Positions 1 to 4,853 of a DNA stretch of 6,048 bases are shown in pieces. Source of the DNA: Rubrobacter sp. (GTDB taxonomy: Bacteria > Actinomycetota > Rubrobacteria > Rubrobacterales > Rubrobacteraceae); contig JADDPM010000109.1 in assembly GCA_016781885.1 (NCBI GenBank), forward strand, positions 1,152-7,199. The letters are read 5' to 3'. Position numbers and translations under genes: made by a program. Each line of letters opens with the position of its first letter. Position 1 is the stretch's first letter. The notes below the pieces were generated by a model. The model was not told where the DNA came from and ran no database searches. It saw only the letters and a list, made by a program, of their open reading frames with translations.

Positions 1-897
1 CCCCCCGAGCAGCTTGTCCCCGGAGAAGATGGTGAGCGCCGCTCCGTCCCGGACCGCCGCCTGGACCTTAGGCTCGTCGCTGATCGGCAGGAGGGCCCCG
101 CTACCCACGTCGGCCACGACCGGCGGCCCCAGGGTAGAGAGCTCGGCGACCCCGACCGACTCGGTGAAGCCCTGTATCTCGAAGTTGGACGGGTGGACCC
201 AGAGAGTAGCGCGGGTGCTCTCGTTTATAGCCCTCTCGTAGTCGGAGAGGCGAGTGCGGTTCGTGGTGCCGACCTCTCGTAAGCGGGCGCCCGAGAGCGA
301 GAGCACCTCCGGGATGCGGAAGCCGCCCCCAATCTCTATTAGCTGCCCGCGCGAGACGACGACCTCCGGCTCCCCCAAAGCGTTTGCGCTCGCCTCCGTA
401 GCCCCGGCTACCATCGCCGAGAGGGCGAGCAGGGTCGCCCCCGCGCAGTTATTGACCACGAGCGCATCCTCCGCACCGGTTAGCTCCTTGAGGAGCGGCA
501 CCGCGTGGTCGTAGCGCGAGCCACGCTTGCCGGCGGCGAGGTCGTACTCCAGGTTCGAGTAGGAGCTAGCCGCCGCAACCGCCGCCTGTATCGCTCGTCC
601 CGAGAGCACAGAGCGGCCCAGGTTGGTGTGTAGGACGACGCCCGTGGCGTTCACCACGCGCCGCAGGCCCCGCTCAGAGAGGAGGTTCTCGGCGGCGGCG
701 AGTACGCTCTTCTCCGAGATCTCGGGCTCTCCGCCGGCCAGAATCTCCTGCCGTCTATCCCCCAACGCCTTGCGGACGGCAGCGGTGGCGGTCTTTACAC
801 CGTGGCGCGAGACCAGTACACCCGCACCCGGCGCCCTCAACACGGCGTCCACGGATGGAAGTTCCCGCAACCGCTCCCTTTTCCCCGTCTCCAGCAT
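1..897 (-). CDS. selA: L-seryl-tRNA(Sec) selenium transferase SelA, 3' end cut by window
   Basis: SelA is a cytoplasmic PLP enzyme. It converts seryl-tRNA(Sec) to selenocysteinyl-tRNA(Sec) using selenophosphate, the last step before SelB delivers Sec to UGA codons. The visible 299 residues contain the family landmarks in order: LPSVDAVLR near the N-terminus, VVNATGVVLHTNLGRS (about 81-96), LEYDL, TGAEDALVVNN, VVVSRGQLIEIGGGFRIPEV, EVGTTNRTRLSDY, VHPSNFEIQGF and finally FSGDKLLGG. The lysine of GDKLLGG falls at residue 295, the position of the PLP-binding lysine in E. coli SelA as I recall it. The frame is open to the left edge, so about 150 C-terminal residues are missing. The start is ATG 897, because the N-terminal LP-x-hydrophobic-D motif follows shortly after. 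A GAGGA lies only 1-2 bases upstream, too close for a normal Shine-Dalgarno. It is divergent from the 995-1288 gene. selB, selC or selD may lie beyond the left edge, which cannot be seen here. Confidence 0.93.
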   Translation of the reverse strand, partial: MLETGKRERLRELPSVDAVLRAPGAGVLVSRHGVKTATAAVRKALGDRRQEILAGGEPEISEKSVLAAAENLLSERGLRRVVNATGVVLHTNLGRSVLSGRAIQAAVAAASSYSNLEYDLAAGKRGSRYDHAVPLLKELTGAEDALVVNNCAGATLLALSAMVAGATEASANALGEPEVVVSRGQLIEIGGGFRIPEVLSLSGARLREVGTTNRTRLSDYERAINESTRATLWVHPSNFEIQGFTESVGVAELSTLGPPVVADVGSGALLPISDEPKVQAAVRDGAALTIFSGDKLLGG

Positions 898-905
898 TCC
901 TCGCC

Positions 906-911
906 AGTATA
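906..911 (-). promoter_or_regulatory. Candidate -10 box for selA
   Basis: Read on the minus strand, positions 911 to 906 give TATACT, five of six matches to the TATAAT consensus. The selA ATG begins 9 bases downstream, so transcription from this box would give a leader of only about 0-3 bases. No convincing -35 box is visible 16-18 bases upstream, where the sequence is GC-only. The call rests on the hexamer alone. Confidence 0.35.
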
Positions 912-946
912 ACCCGGAAGGTGCGCCGGGCGGCGCCCAACCCCTG

Positions 947-955
947 TGCTACACT
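947..955 (+). promoter_or_regulatory. Candidate extended -10 for the 995-1288 gene
   Basis: The sequence TGCTACACT has the TGn extension followed by TACACT (950-955), four of six matches to TATAAT. It would start transcription near 962, about 33 bases before the GTG start at 995, leaving room for the ribosome binding site at 979-986. There is no recognisable -35 box, which extended -10 promoters can lack. It is back-to-back with the candidate selA -10. Confidence 0.35.
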
Positions 956-994
956 GGCGCTGCTAAGCCGTTTGCGCCGAGGGGAGTGCTCGCA

Positions 995-1288
995 GTGGGC
1001 GAAGGTTCGACAAGGTTTCTTGCCGGAGCGGTCCTCGGGGCCACGACCGGCTTCGCCGCCGGGTTCTTCGCCGCGACCCCCACGGCCCGCTCCGCGGGCA
1101 AGTTCACCGTCGGCGGCCTCGGAGAGGCGGCCCGCTTCGTCGGCAGAACCGCAGTCCGTGCCGTAGACGGTCTCGGCCTTGTCCTGGAGGCAGGCTACAC
1201 TCGCGTGCGCGGCCCGGAGAAGTATCTAGAGCAAGAGATAGAAGAGTTGCGCGAGCAGATCACGCGCTTAGAGCAGCGCATCGACTAG
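995..1288 (+). CDS. Small YtxH-like protein with Gly/Ala-rich N-terminal segment and C-terminal coiled coil
   Basis: The product is 97 aa. Residues 7-27 (RFLAGAVLGATTGFAAGFFAA) are glycine/alanine-rich and could insert in or lie on the membrane. This recalls the start of YtxH-type stress proteins, which carry a GxLxGxxxGxxxG segment, but no firm family match can be claimed. Residues about 76-97 (YLEQEIEELREQITRLEQRID) form a short charged coiled coil with a heptad of hydrophobic positions, suggesting self-association or partner binding. The open frame extends left to 623, but that part is antisense to selA and rejected. GTG 995 is chosen because GAGGGGAG at 979-986 sits 8 bases upstream; a second in-frame GTG at 986 overlaps that site. 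It converges on the 104-aa gene at 1370. The function is unknown; a membrane-associated structural or stress role is only a guess. Confidence 0.72.
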   Translation: MGEGSTRFLAGAVLGATTGFAAGFFAATPTARSAGKFTVGGLGEAARFVGRTAVRAVDGLGLVLEAGYTRVRGPEKYLEQEIEELREQITRLEQRID

Positions 1289-1311
1289 CACTCCGGGTAC
1301 CGGTAAACCCT

Positions 1312-1341
1312 CCAAGCTAAGAAGGTAAGAGACCGGCTTGG
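1312..1341. terminator. Weak hairpin between convergent genes
   Basis: CCAAGC (1312-1317) can pair with GCTTGG (1336-1341) around an 18-base loop. It lies in the 81-bp gap between two convergent genes. No T-run follows on either strand, so it is not a standard intrinsic terminator. It is the only symmetrical stem of note in this gap. Confidence 0.2.
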
Positions 1342-1369
1342 CCGCCGAAGCCCACGGTCCGTTGTACGT

Positions 1370-1684
1370 CTAGCCTCTATCGAAGAAGCGCCGGATCCAA
1401 CCGGGCAACGCGCCCCCTTGGGTCGCGCGCTTGTAGTCCTCGAGGTCATCGGCGTGAACCGCTACGCCGGACTCGCCCAGCAGAGCACGAGCGTCGTCCA
1501 TGCGGGAGGCGGATACATCCCCCGCGAAGGTAGCCTCGACGAGGTAGTTGTCGTTCCACCGGATACGATAGACGCGCAAGGCTAAGAGTTCCTCTCTGGT
1601 GAAACGCCGGTCTAGCTCCTCGGCGTGATGGCGGGCCTCTTCTTCGCGGGCGAACTCGTAGCCCAAAGAGTGCGATCCCACCAT
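1370..1684 (-). CDS. Hypothetical protein, 104 aa, coupled to the DUF2342 peptidase
   Basis: I do not recognise this protein. It has no signal peptide or membrane segment. Residues about 9-36 are strongly charged and helical (EFAREEEARHHAEELDRRFTREELLALR). The middle (about 37-54) looks like beta strands (VYRIRWNDNYLVEATF), and the C-terminus is basic and aromatic (PGWIRRFFDRG). The start is taken as ATG 1684. It lies one base after the TGA of the upstream peptidase gene (1688-1686), with GGAGG at 1698-1694 nine bases upstream and inside the peptidase reading frame. An in-frame ATG at 1705 would overlap the peptidase gene and lacks a comparable site. The tight spacing implies one transcript and translational coupling, so it may act with the peptidase, but nothing in the sequence shows how. 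It could also be a small cytosolic accessory protein with an unrelated role. Confidence 0.75.
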   Translation of the reverse strand: MVGSHSLGYEFAREEEARHHAEELDRRFTREELLALRVYRIRWNDNYLVEATFAGDVSASRMDDARALLGESGVAVHADDLEDYKRATQGGALPGWIRRFFDRG

Positions 1685-1685
1685 C

Positions 1686-2723
1686 TCAGGCGGCCTCCAG
1701 GACACGGCCCATCCACAGCCCGGGGTCTCTTATCTCCTTCAGGGTAGGCATGTACTCTGGACCTTCCCAGACGCGGTTGAGGCCGCCCATGCCGGCGCGT
1801 TTGGCGACGGCGTCGGCGAACTCCTCGCCCCTGCGGTACTGCTCCAGCTTCATATCTAGACCGGTTATGCGGAAGATGGCGGTCTCCAGAGGCGGGCGGT
1901 GGACCCGGCTCCTCGACATGCGCTCTTTGAGTTGGTCATAGCCGGGGACGAGCCGCCGGCCCACGTGGTGCATGACGTAGTCGGAGTAGCCCTCGATGAC
2001 GCTCATGGTCGACTGCATCTCCTCGAAGGCTGCGCGCTGGTCCCTGGTCATAACGAGCTCCAGGGAACGCCCGCCGGTCCGAAGGTTCTCGGCGAGGCGC
2101 CGGACGGTCTCGAGCGCCCCGAGCCGATCGGCAAGCGGCCCCGTGAAGCCTTCGACGAGCCCGCCGAGATGGTCCCGGAGCCAGGGATGGCCCTCGAACT
2201 GCAGCGCGTGGGTGGTCTCGTGCAGCACGATGTAGAGCCGCAACCCGGCGAGCGGCACCCCGATCCTTCCCGCCGCCGAGGCGATGTTCCCGTCGAGAAA
2301 AAAGATCTCACCCGGCTCCCCGGGCCTCTTCCGAGGCTTTTTTCCGGCGACGAGAGGGCCGGTATCGTACTGCCCCAGAACTCGCGCTGAGAGGAAGCCC
2401 AACAGCAGCCCTATCTGCGCCGTGAGCGTCGCCTTCCCGAAGGCCCACGTGATGTCGCTCGCGCCAGCCGAGGCGCGCTGCAGGACCGGCTCCAGGAGCG
2501 CTCCGAAGCTCTCGATATTGAAGTCGATCCACTCTGCCCGGTCGGCGACCCGAACGGGACGCTCGCCGTGAGGTAGGCTTATACCCGTAAACTCCGCCAG
2601 CGGGCCGAGAGCCTCCTCAACCGCCGCCGGGTAGTCGAAGGCGCCGTGCCTGGCCGGGATGTCCCCCTCCGTCCGCGTGGCGAGCGCCACCGCGACCTTG
2701 CGCGCTAGGCTCCAGGAGATCAT
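1686..2723 (-). CDS. DUF2342-family (zincin) zinc-dependent metallopeptidase
   Basis: This 345-aa protein belongs to the DUF2342 group, annotated in Actinobacteria as zinc-dependent metalloprotease or 'coenzyme F420 biosynthesis-associated' protein. The true substrate is not established. The zinc signature HETTH lies at residues 168-172, followed by the typical FEGHPWLRDHLGGLVEGF (about 176-193). A glutamate in VIEGYSDYVMHHVG (E244) is the likely third zinc ligand. The N-terminal ISWSLARKVA matches the short aromatic-rich opening I associate with this family. No signal peptide is seen, so it is probably cytoplasmic. ATG 2723 is chosen because GGGAGG (2735-2730) stands 6 bases upstream. GTG 2744, with GGAG before it, is a weaker alternative, and the open frame back to 2822 overlaps the promoter region. 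It is first in a two-gene unit with the 104-aa protein and divergent from tatA. Confidence 0.88.
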   Translation of the reverse strand: MISWSLARKVAVALATRTEGDIPARHGAFDYPAAVEEALGPLAEFTGISLPHGERPVRVADRAEWIDFNIESFGALLEPVLQRASAGASDITWAFGKATLTAQIGLLLGFLSARVLGQYDTGPLVAGKKPRKRPGEPGEIFFLDGNIASAAGRIGVPLAGLRLYIVLHETTHALQFEGHPWLRDHLGGLVEGFTGPLADRLGALETVRRLAENLRTGGRSLELVMTRDQRAAFEEMQSTMSVIEGYSDYVMHHVGRRLVPGYDQLKERMSRSRVHRPPLETAIFRITGLDMKLEQYRRGEEFADAVAKRAGMGGLNRVWEGPEYMPTLKEIRDPGLWMGRVLEAA

Positions 2724-2783
2724 ACGCATCCTCCCATCAGCCACCCTGACTCCACCCTTACGACCCTCTCTCTCACGTAAAGG

Positions 2784-2789
2784 AGTATA
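2784..2789 (-). promoter_or_regulatory. Candidate -10 box for the DUF2342 peptidase unit
   Basis: On the minus strand, 2789 to 2784 reads TATACT, five of six consensus matches. Transcription would begin near 2777, about 54 bases before the chosen ATG 2723. The region 17 bases upstream (2812-2807, ATTTCC) is a poor -35. If real, it supports starting the protein at 2723 or 2744 rather than at the longer in-frame ATG 2822, which lies upstream of this box. It is within 40-60 bp of the tatA promoter on the other strand. Confidence 0.4.
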
Positions 2790-2821
2790 TACGCTCGTCC
2801 GCGCCCGGAAATACCGCTTCA

Positions 2822-2850
2822 TTGTATCCTGGGAGTTGGCGGGTTATATT
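2822..2850 (+). promoter_or_regulatory. tatA promoter, TTGTAT-17-TATATT, predicted leaderless
   Basis: TTGTAT (2822-2827) and TATATT (2845-2850) are separated by 17 bases, the optimal spacing for a housekeeping sigma factor. The hexamers match TTGACA and TATAAT at four and five positions. Only six bases (2851-2856) separate the -10 box from the tatA ATG at 2857, so the expected first transcribed base is the A of the start codon. There is no ribosome binding site in the few bases before the ATG, which agrees with leaderless translation. Confidence 0.6.
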
Positions 2851-2856
2851 CTCTTT

Positions 2857-3066
2857 ATGGGTTTCGGGATCGGCTTCAACGAACTAATTATCGTCGGACT
2901 CCTGTTCCTGATCCTCTTCGGCCCCAGCAAGCTCCCGCAGATGGCCCGGGACATCGGCAAGTTCGTCTCCGAAGCTCGCCGCTCGATGGACGAGTTCAAG
3001 TCCGAGTTGACCTCCGCCGACGACGAGGACGAAGACGACCGTGCCCCCAAACGCAAGCGGAAGTAG
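2857..3066 (+). CDS. tatA: Twin-arginine translocase pore-forming subunit TatA
   Basis: TatA oligomerises in the cytoplasmic membrane to let folded proteins with twin-arginine signals cross, after recognition by TatC. The 69-aa product shows the full family layout: a short periplasmic N-terminus with a polar N-E pair (residues 8-9), one transmembrane helix (about 10-20, LIIVGLLFLIL), the FGP hinge (21-23) followed by SKLPQMARDIGK, an amphipathic helix to about 50, then an acidic run (DDEDEDD) and a basic tail (KRKRK). Length and motifs are normal for TatA/E rather than TatB. The open frame continues upstream to 2659, but that part is antisense to the peptidase gene, so ATG 2857 is the start. 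It is supported by the promoter directly upstream. No tatC is in the window. The next gene downstream encodes a Tat substrate, a sensible functional neighbour. Confidence 0.93.
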   Translation: MGFGIGFNELIIVGLLFLILFGPSKLPQMARDIGKFVSEARRSMDEFKSELTSADDEDEDDRAPKRKRK

Positions 3067-3141
3067 CCTCCATAAGTAGCTCATAGCACAACTCCTGGCA
3101 CCCCCTGCGATATTAAGCTTTGTTAAAAATAATGGAAAACG

Positions 3142-3262
3142 CTTAAGAGGCTGCGCGGATAGGCGGGTAGCGAATGTGTCAATGGGCGATGAGGAGCCGA
3201 TTTGATAGCTCGGAGAATCGCCAAATATGAAAAGTAGCGAGCCTATCCGCGCAAGCTCTAAG
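3142..3262 (+). other. Long inverted repeat / candidate structured RNA leader, family unknown
   Basis: A perfect 13-bp stem is formed by 3152-3164 (TGCGCGGATAGGC) and 3241-3253 (GCCTATCCGCGCA). It is extended outward by seven pairs, 3142-3144 plus 3146-3149 with 3256-3262, with one bulged A and a 2x2 internal loop. Inside, GGCGAT (3185-3190) pairs with ATCGCC (3217-3222), capped by GAGC/GCTC (3194-3197 with 3208-3211). Between the two stems lie single-stranded stretches of 20 and 18 bases, each holding a copy of GTAGCGA (3167-3173, 3234-3240), so the internal loop looks two-fold repeated. The element lies 63 bases before the hydrolase start. It could be a riboswitch-like leader, a pair of operator arms around a promoter, or a small transposon-derived repeat. 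I checked it by eye against the c-di-AMP (ydaO), c-di-GMP, TPP and cobalamin consensus patterns I know and saw no match. Confidence 0.6.
3202..3231 (+). promoter_or_regulatory. Candidate promoter inside the inverted repeat
   Basis: TTGATA (3202-3207) and TATGAA (3226-3231) are spaced by 18 bases, with five and four consensus matches. Transcription would begin near 3238, at the inner edge of the right arm, giving a leader of about 87 bases to the ATG at 3325. If this is the true promoter, the long stem cannot form in its own transcript and the arms would act as DNA sites instead. I found no better promoter upstream of 3142: TTGTTA at 3120-3125 lacks a usable -10. Confidence 0.3.
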
Positions 3263-3324
3263 TCATGATTCCGGCTGGCCGATAACAGTTACGTAGTGGG
3301 ATAAAACCGTTCCGAGGAGGGGGA

Positions 3325-3987
3325 ATGTCTGGAGAGGGGCATAACAGCTTGTCCGGGATTATGGATCGCCGTAGGTTCCTGAAGTTGAGCGGAGCGGGGC
3401 TCGCGTGTACTGCTTTGCTGATTAACGTAAGCGCGATCGACGGTCTGGCTCAGCCAAGCTCTTCCCTGGAGGCGGAGTTCGAGGAGGCGGCCGGCGAGTA
3501 CCGGGTACCGGTGGAGCTGCTCCTCGCGATGGGTTACGTTAACACCCGGTGGGAGATGCCGCCACCGCCAGCTAACGAGTATAAATCTGGCGACCTGCAT
3601 GGCTGGGGTAGCTACGGCATCATGGCTCTCGTTCGGAACCCCACTGCCGACACTCTAGGCGACGCGTCGAGGCTCACCAGGATCTCCGCAAGCACGCTCG
3701 TAACTGACCGCAAGTCGAATATTCTGGGCGGGGCGGCACTGCTCTCCAGGTCTCAGGGAGAGAAACCCGCCACTTTAGGCGAATGGTTCGGCGCGGTGGA
3801 TGGCAAGGGTGGCAATGGTAAGCTTTACGAGGCGGTGGCTGGGATCGGGGGAGGCGGACTTTTCGCCGAGCAAGTCTTCGAGACGCTCCAAAAGGGAGCT
3901 TCGGAGCGGATAAAGAGCGGCGAGCAGATCACGTTGGCCCCGCAAAGCCTCACCGCTCGGACGACGAAGGAAGGGGAGGTGCTCTGA
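3325..3987 (+). CDS. Tat-signal protein with lytic-transglycosylase-like domain
   Basis: The 220-aa product begins with a twin-arginine signal: DRRRFLKLSG (residues 14-23) fits the S/T-R-R-x-F-L-K pattern. It is followed by a hydrophobic stretch (24-41) and a likely cleavage site after A42. Residues about 48-190 resemble the transglycosylase-like domain that in actinobacterial wall hydrolases precedes an amidase domain: EFEEAAGEYRVPVELLLAMGY, then GWGSYGIMAL, then NILGGAALL. The usual catalytic glutamate in the 'Y-x-E-[ST]-RW' segment appears as Asn73 (YVNTRW), so it may bind glycan rather than cut it. ATG 3325 has GAGGAGG at 3314-3320, four bases upstream; ATG 3361, directly before the twin arginines, has no such site. 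It overlaps the next gene by one base (TGATG). The domain call is by motif memory and moderately sure; the Tat signal is clear. Confidence 0.8.
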   Translation: MSGEGHNSLSGIMDRRRFLKLSGAGLACTALLINVSAIDGLAQPSSSLEAEFEEAAGEYRVPVELLLAMGYVNTRWEMPPPPANEYKSGDLHGWGSYGIMALVRNPTADTLGDASRLTRISASTLVTDRKSNILGGAALLSRSQGEKPATLGEWFGAVDGKGGNGKLYEAVAGIGGGGLFAEQVFETLQKGASERIKSGEQITLAPQSLTARTTKEGEVL

Positions 3988-4721
3988 TGGCCGCAGGAGA
4001 ATACCCTTCTTCTACGTGGTACGGGGCTTCCTCCAACAATTACACGCCGGCCAACCGCCCATCCTCCAACCCGATCAACAAGATAGTTGTTCACGTGACT
4101 CAAGGCTCCTGGTCGAGCGCCATAAACTGGTTTCTGAACCCTTCCGCCTACGTTTCGGCCCACTACACCATCCGCTCCTCCGACGGCTTTATCGGCCAGT
4201 CGGTGAGGGAGAAGGACATCGCCTGGCACGCGGGGAACTGGTCCTACAACGAAACAAGCATAGGCATCGAGCACGAGGGCTACGTCAGCGACCCGAAGTG
4301 GTTCACTGATACCATGTACCGCTCGTCAGCCAAGCTCTCAGCGTATCTGTGTAACAAGTACAGCATACCGACCGACCGCTACCACGTAATCGGGCACAAT
4401 GAAGTCCCCTACCCTAACACCCACACCGACCCGGGCTACTACTGGGACTGGACTAAGTACATGGGCTACGTCCGCGAGTACGCAGGTGTAAGTGACCTGA
4501 TAAACCCGCCTCCGATCTTGGGAGAGACGCCACCCCATGCTGCTTCACCGAGTTATGGCGTGAGCCCTGCGGACGCGAACAACACCAGTGTCCGCACACC
4601 CTACAGTACTCCGTCAAGCTATAGCGCGGGCTCCGCTCCCGCCGCGAAGAGAAAAAAAGCCAAAGGCGCTAAGAAGATCAAAGGCTGGCGTAGAAAGATC
4701 AAAGGCTGGCGTGGAAGGTAG
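3987..4721 (+). CDS. N-acetylmuramoyl-L-alanine amidase (Amidase_2/PGRP fold) with cationic repeat tail
   Basis: This 244-aa zinc amidase is predicted to cut the bond between N-acetylmuramic acid and L-alanine in peptidoglycan. The fold is clear: KIVVHVTQGSWSSAINWF (32-49) with zinc ligand H36; SAHYTIRSSDGFIGQSV; IAWHAGN (79-84); SIGIEHEG (91-98) with E95 at the position of the AmpD catalytic glutamate; VIGHNEVP with H137; and HTDPGYYWDW with D148 as third ligand. A Pro/Ser/Ala-rich linker (about 173-220) leads to a tail of 24 residues with 14 Lys/Arg (221-244), including KIKGWRR and KIKGWRG in tandem. There is no signal peptide, unusual for an enzyme whose substrate is outside. ATG 3987 shares its A with the TGA of the preceding gene, and GGGGAGG (3973-3979) is 7 bases upstream, so translation is coupled. 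Co-export with the Tat-signal partner, or release by lysis, would explain the missing signal; both are inference. Confidence 0.9.
   Translation: MAAGEYPSSTWYGASSNNYTPANRPSSNPINKIVVHVTQGSWSSAINWFLNPSAYVSAHYTIRSSDGFIGQSVREKDIAWHAGNWSYNETSIGIEHEGYVSDPKWFTDTMYRSSAKLSAYLCNKYSIPTDRYHVIGHNEVPYPNTHTDPGYYWDWTKYMGYVREYAGVSDLINPPPILGETPPHAASPSYGVSPADANNTSVRTPYSTPSSYSAGSAPAAKRKKAKGAKKIKGWRRKIKGWRGR
4674..4715 (+). repeat. Tandem 21-bp repeat coding for cationic heptads
   Basis: Two direct copies of a 21-bp unit lie at 4674-4694 and 4695-4715 and differ at one base (A4692 against G4713). They encode KIKGWRR and KIKGWRG at the end of the amidase. A degenerate third unit upstream (4656-4673, KAKGAK) shares the K-x-K-G-x-K/R pattern. 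Near-identity at DNA level suggests a recent duplication by slippage or unequal exchange. The stop codon follows after one further codon. Confidence 0.9.
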
Positions 4722-4750
4722 GCCGAAGCGTACAAGCCGTCCACTTTCTT

Positions 4751-4775
4751 CCTCTACCACAGGATGCGGTAGAGG
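4751..4775. terminator. Candidate bidirectional terminator hairpin
   Basis: CCTCTACC (4751-4758) pairs perfectly with GGTAGAGG (4768-4775) around a 9-base loop, 30 bases after the amidase stop and between convergent genes. An outer CGTACA/TGTACG pair (4729-4734 with 4795-4800) could enclose it. No T-run follows on either strand, so termination is inferred from position and stem strength only. Nothing else is recognised in 4722-4853. Confidence 0.45.
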
Positions 4776-4853
4776 GGCTTGAGTAGCAAAGTCCTGTACG
4801 AGGTTCGAAGGTAGCTTGGTCTAATCCTCCGCGGGCAAATCTGCGCTGGCCGA

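Noticed and set aside
623..994. Long N-terminal extension of the 995-1288 frame
   Set aside because: It is antisense to selA and composed of low-complexity Arg/Ser/Pro sequence. A good ribosome binding site sits just before GTG 995.
1899..2390. 163-codon + strand frame and its overlapping neighbours
   Set aside because: They are antisense to the DUF2342 peptidase and show no motif.
3142..3262. Reading the inverted repeat as a transposon with terminal repeats
   Set aside because: No convincing target-site duplication flanks the 13-bp arms and no transposase is nearby. It remains possible for a tiny non-autonomous element, so it is kept only as an alternative.
3985..3989. Programmed frameshift fusing the two hydrolase genes
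   Set aside because: The junction has no slippery heptamer, and the amidase has its own GGGGAGG at ideal spacing, so reinitiation at the overlapping ATG explains it better.
3825..4274. 149-codon minus strand frame across the hydrolase junction
   Set aside because: It is antisense to the end of the Tat-signal protein and the start of the amidase, both well supported. It has no domain of its own.
4800..4825. GGTTCGAA resembling a tRNA T-loop
   Set aside because: The flanking bases do not form a T-stem and no acceptor stem, anticodon arm or CCA can be placed around it.
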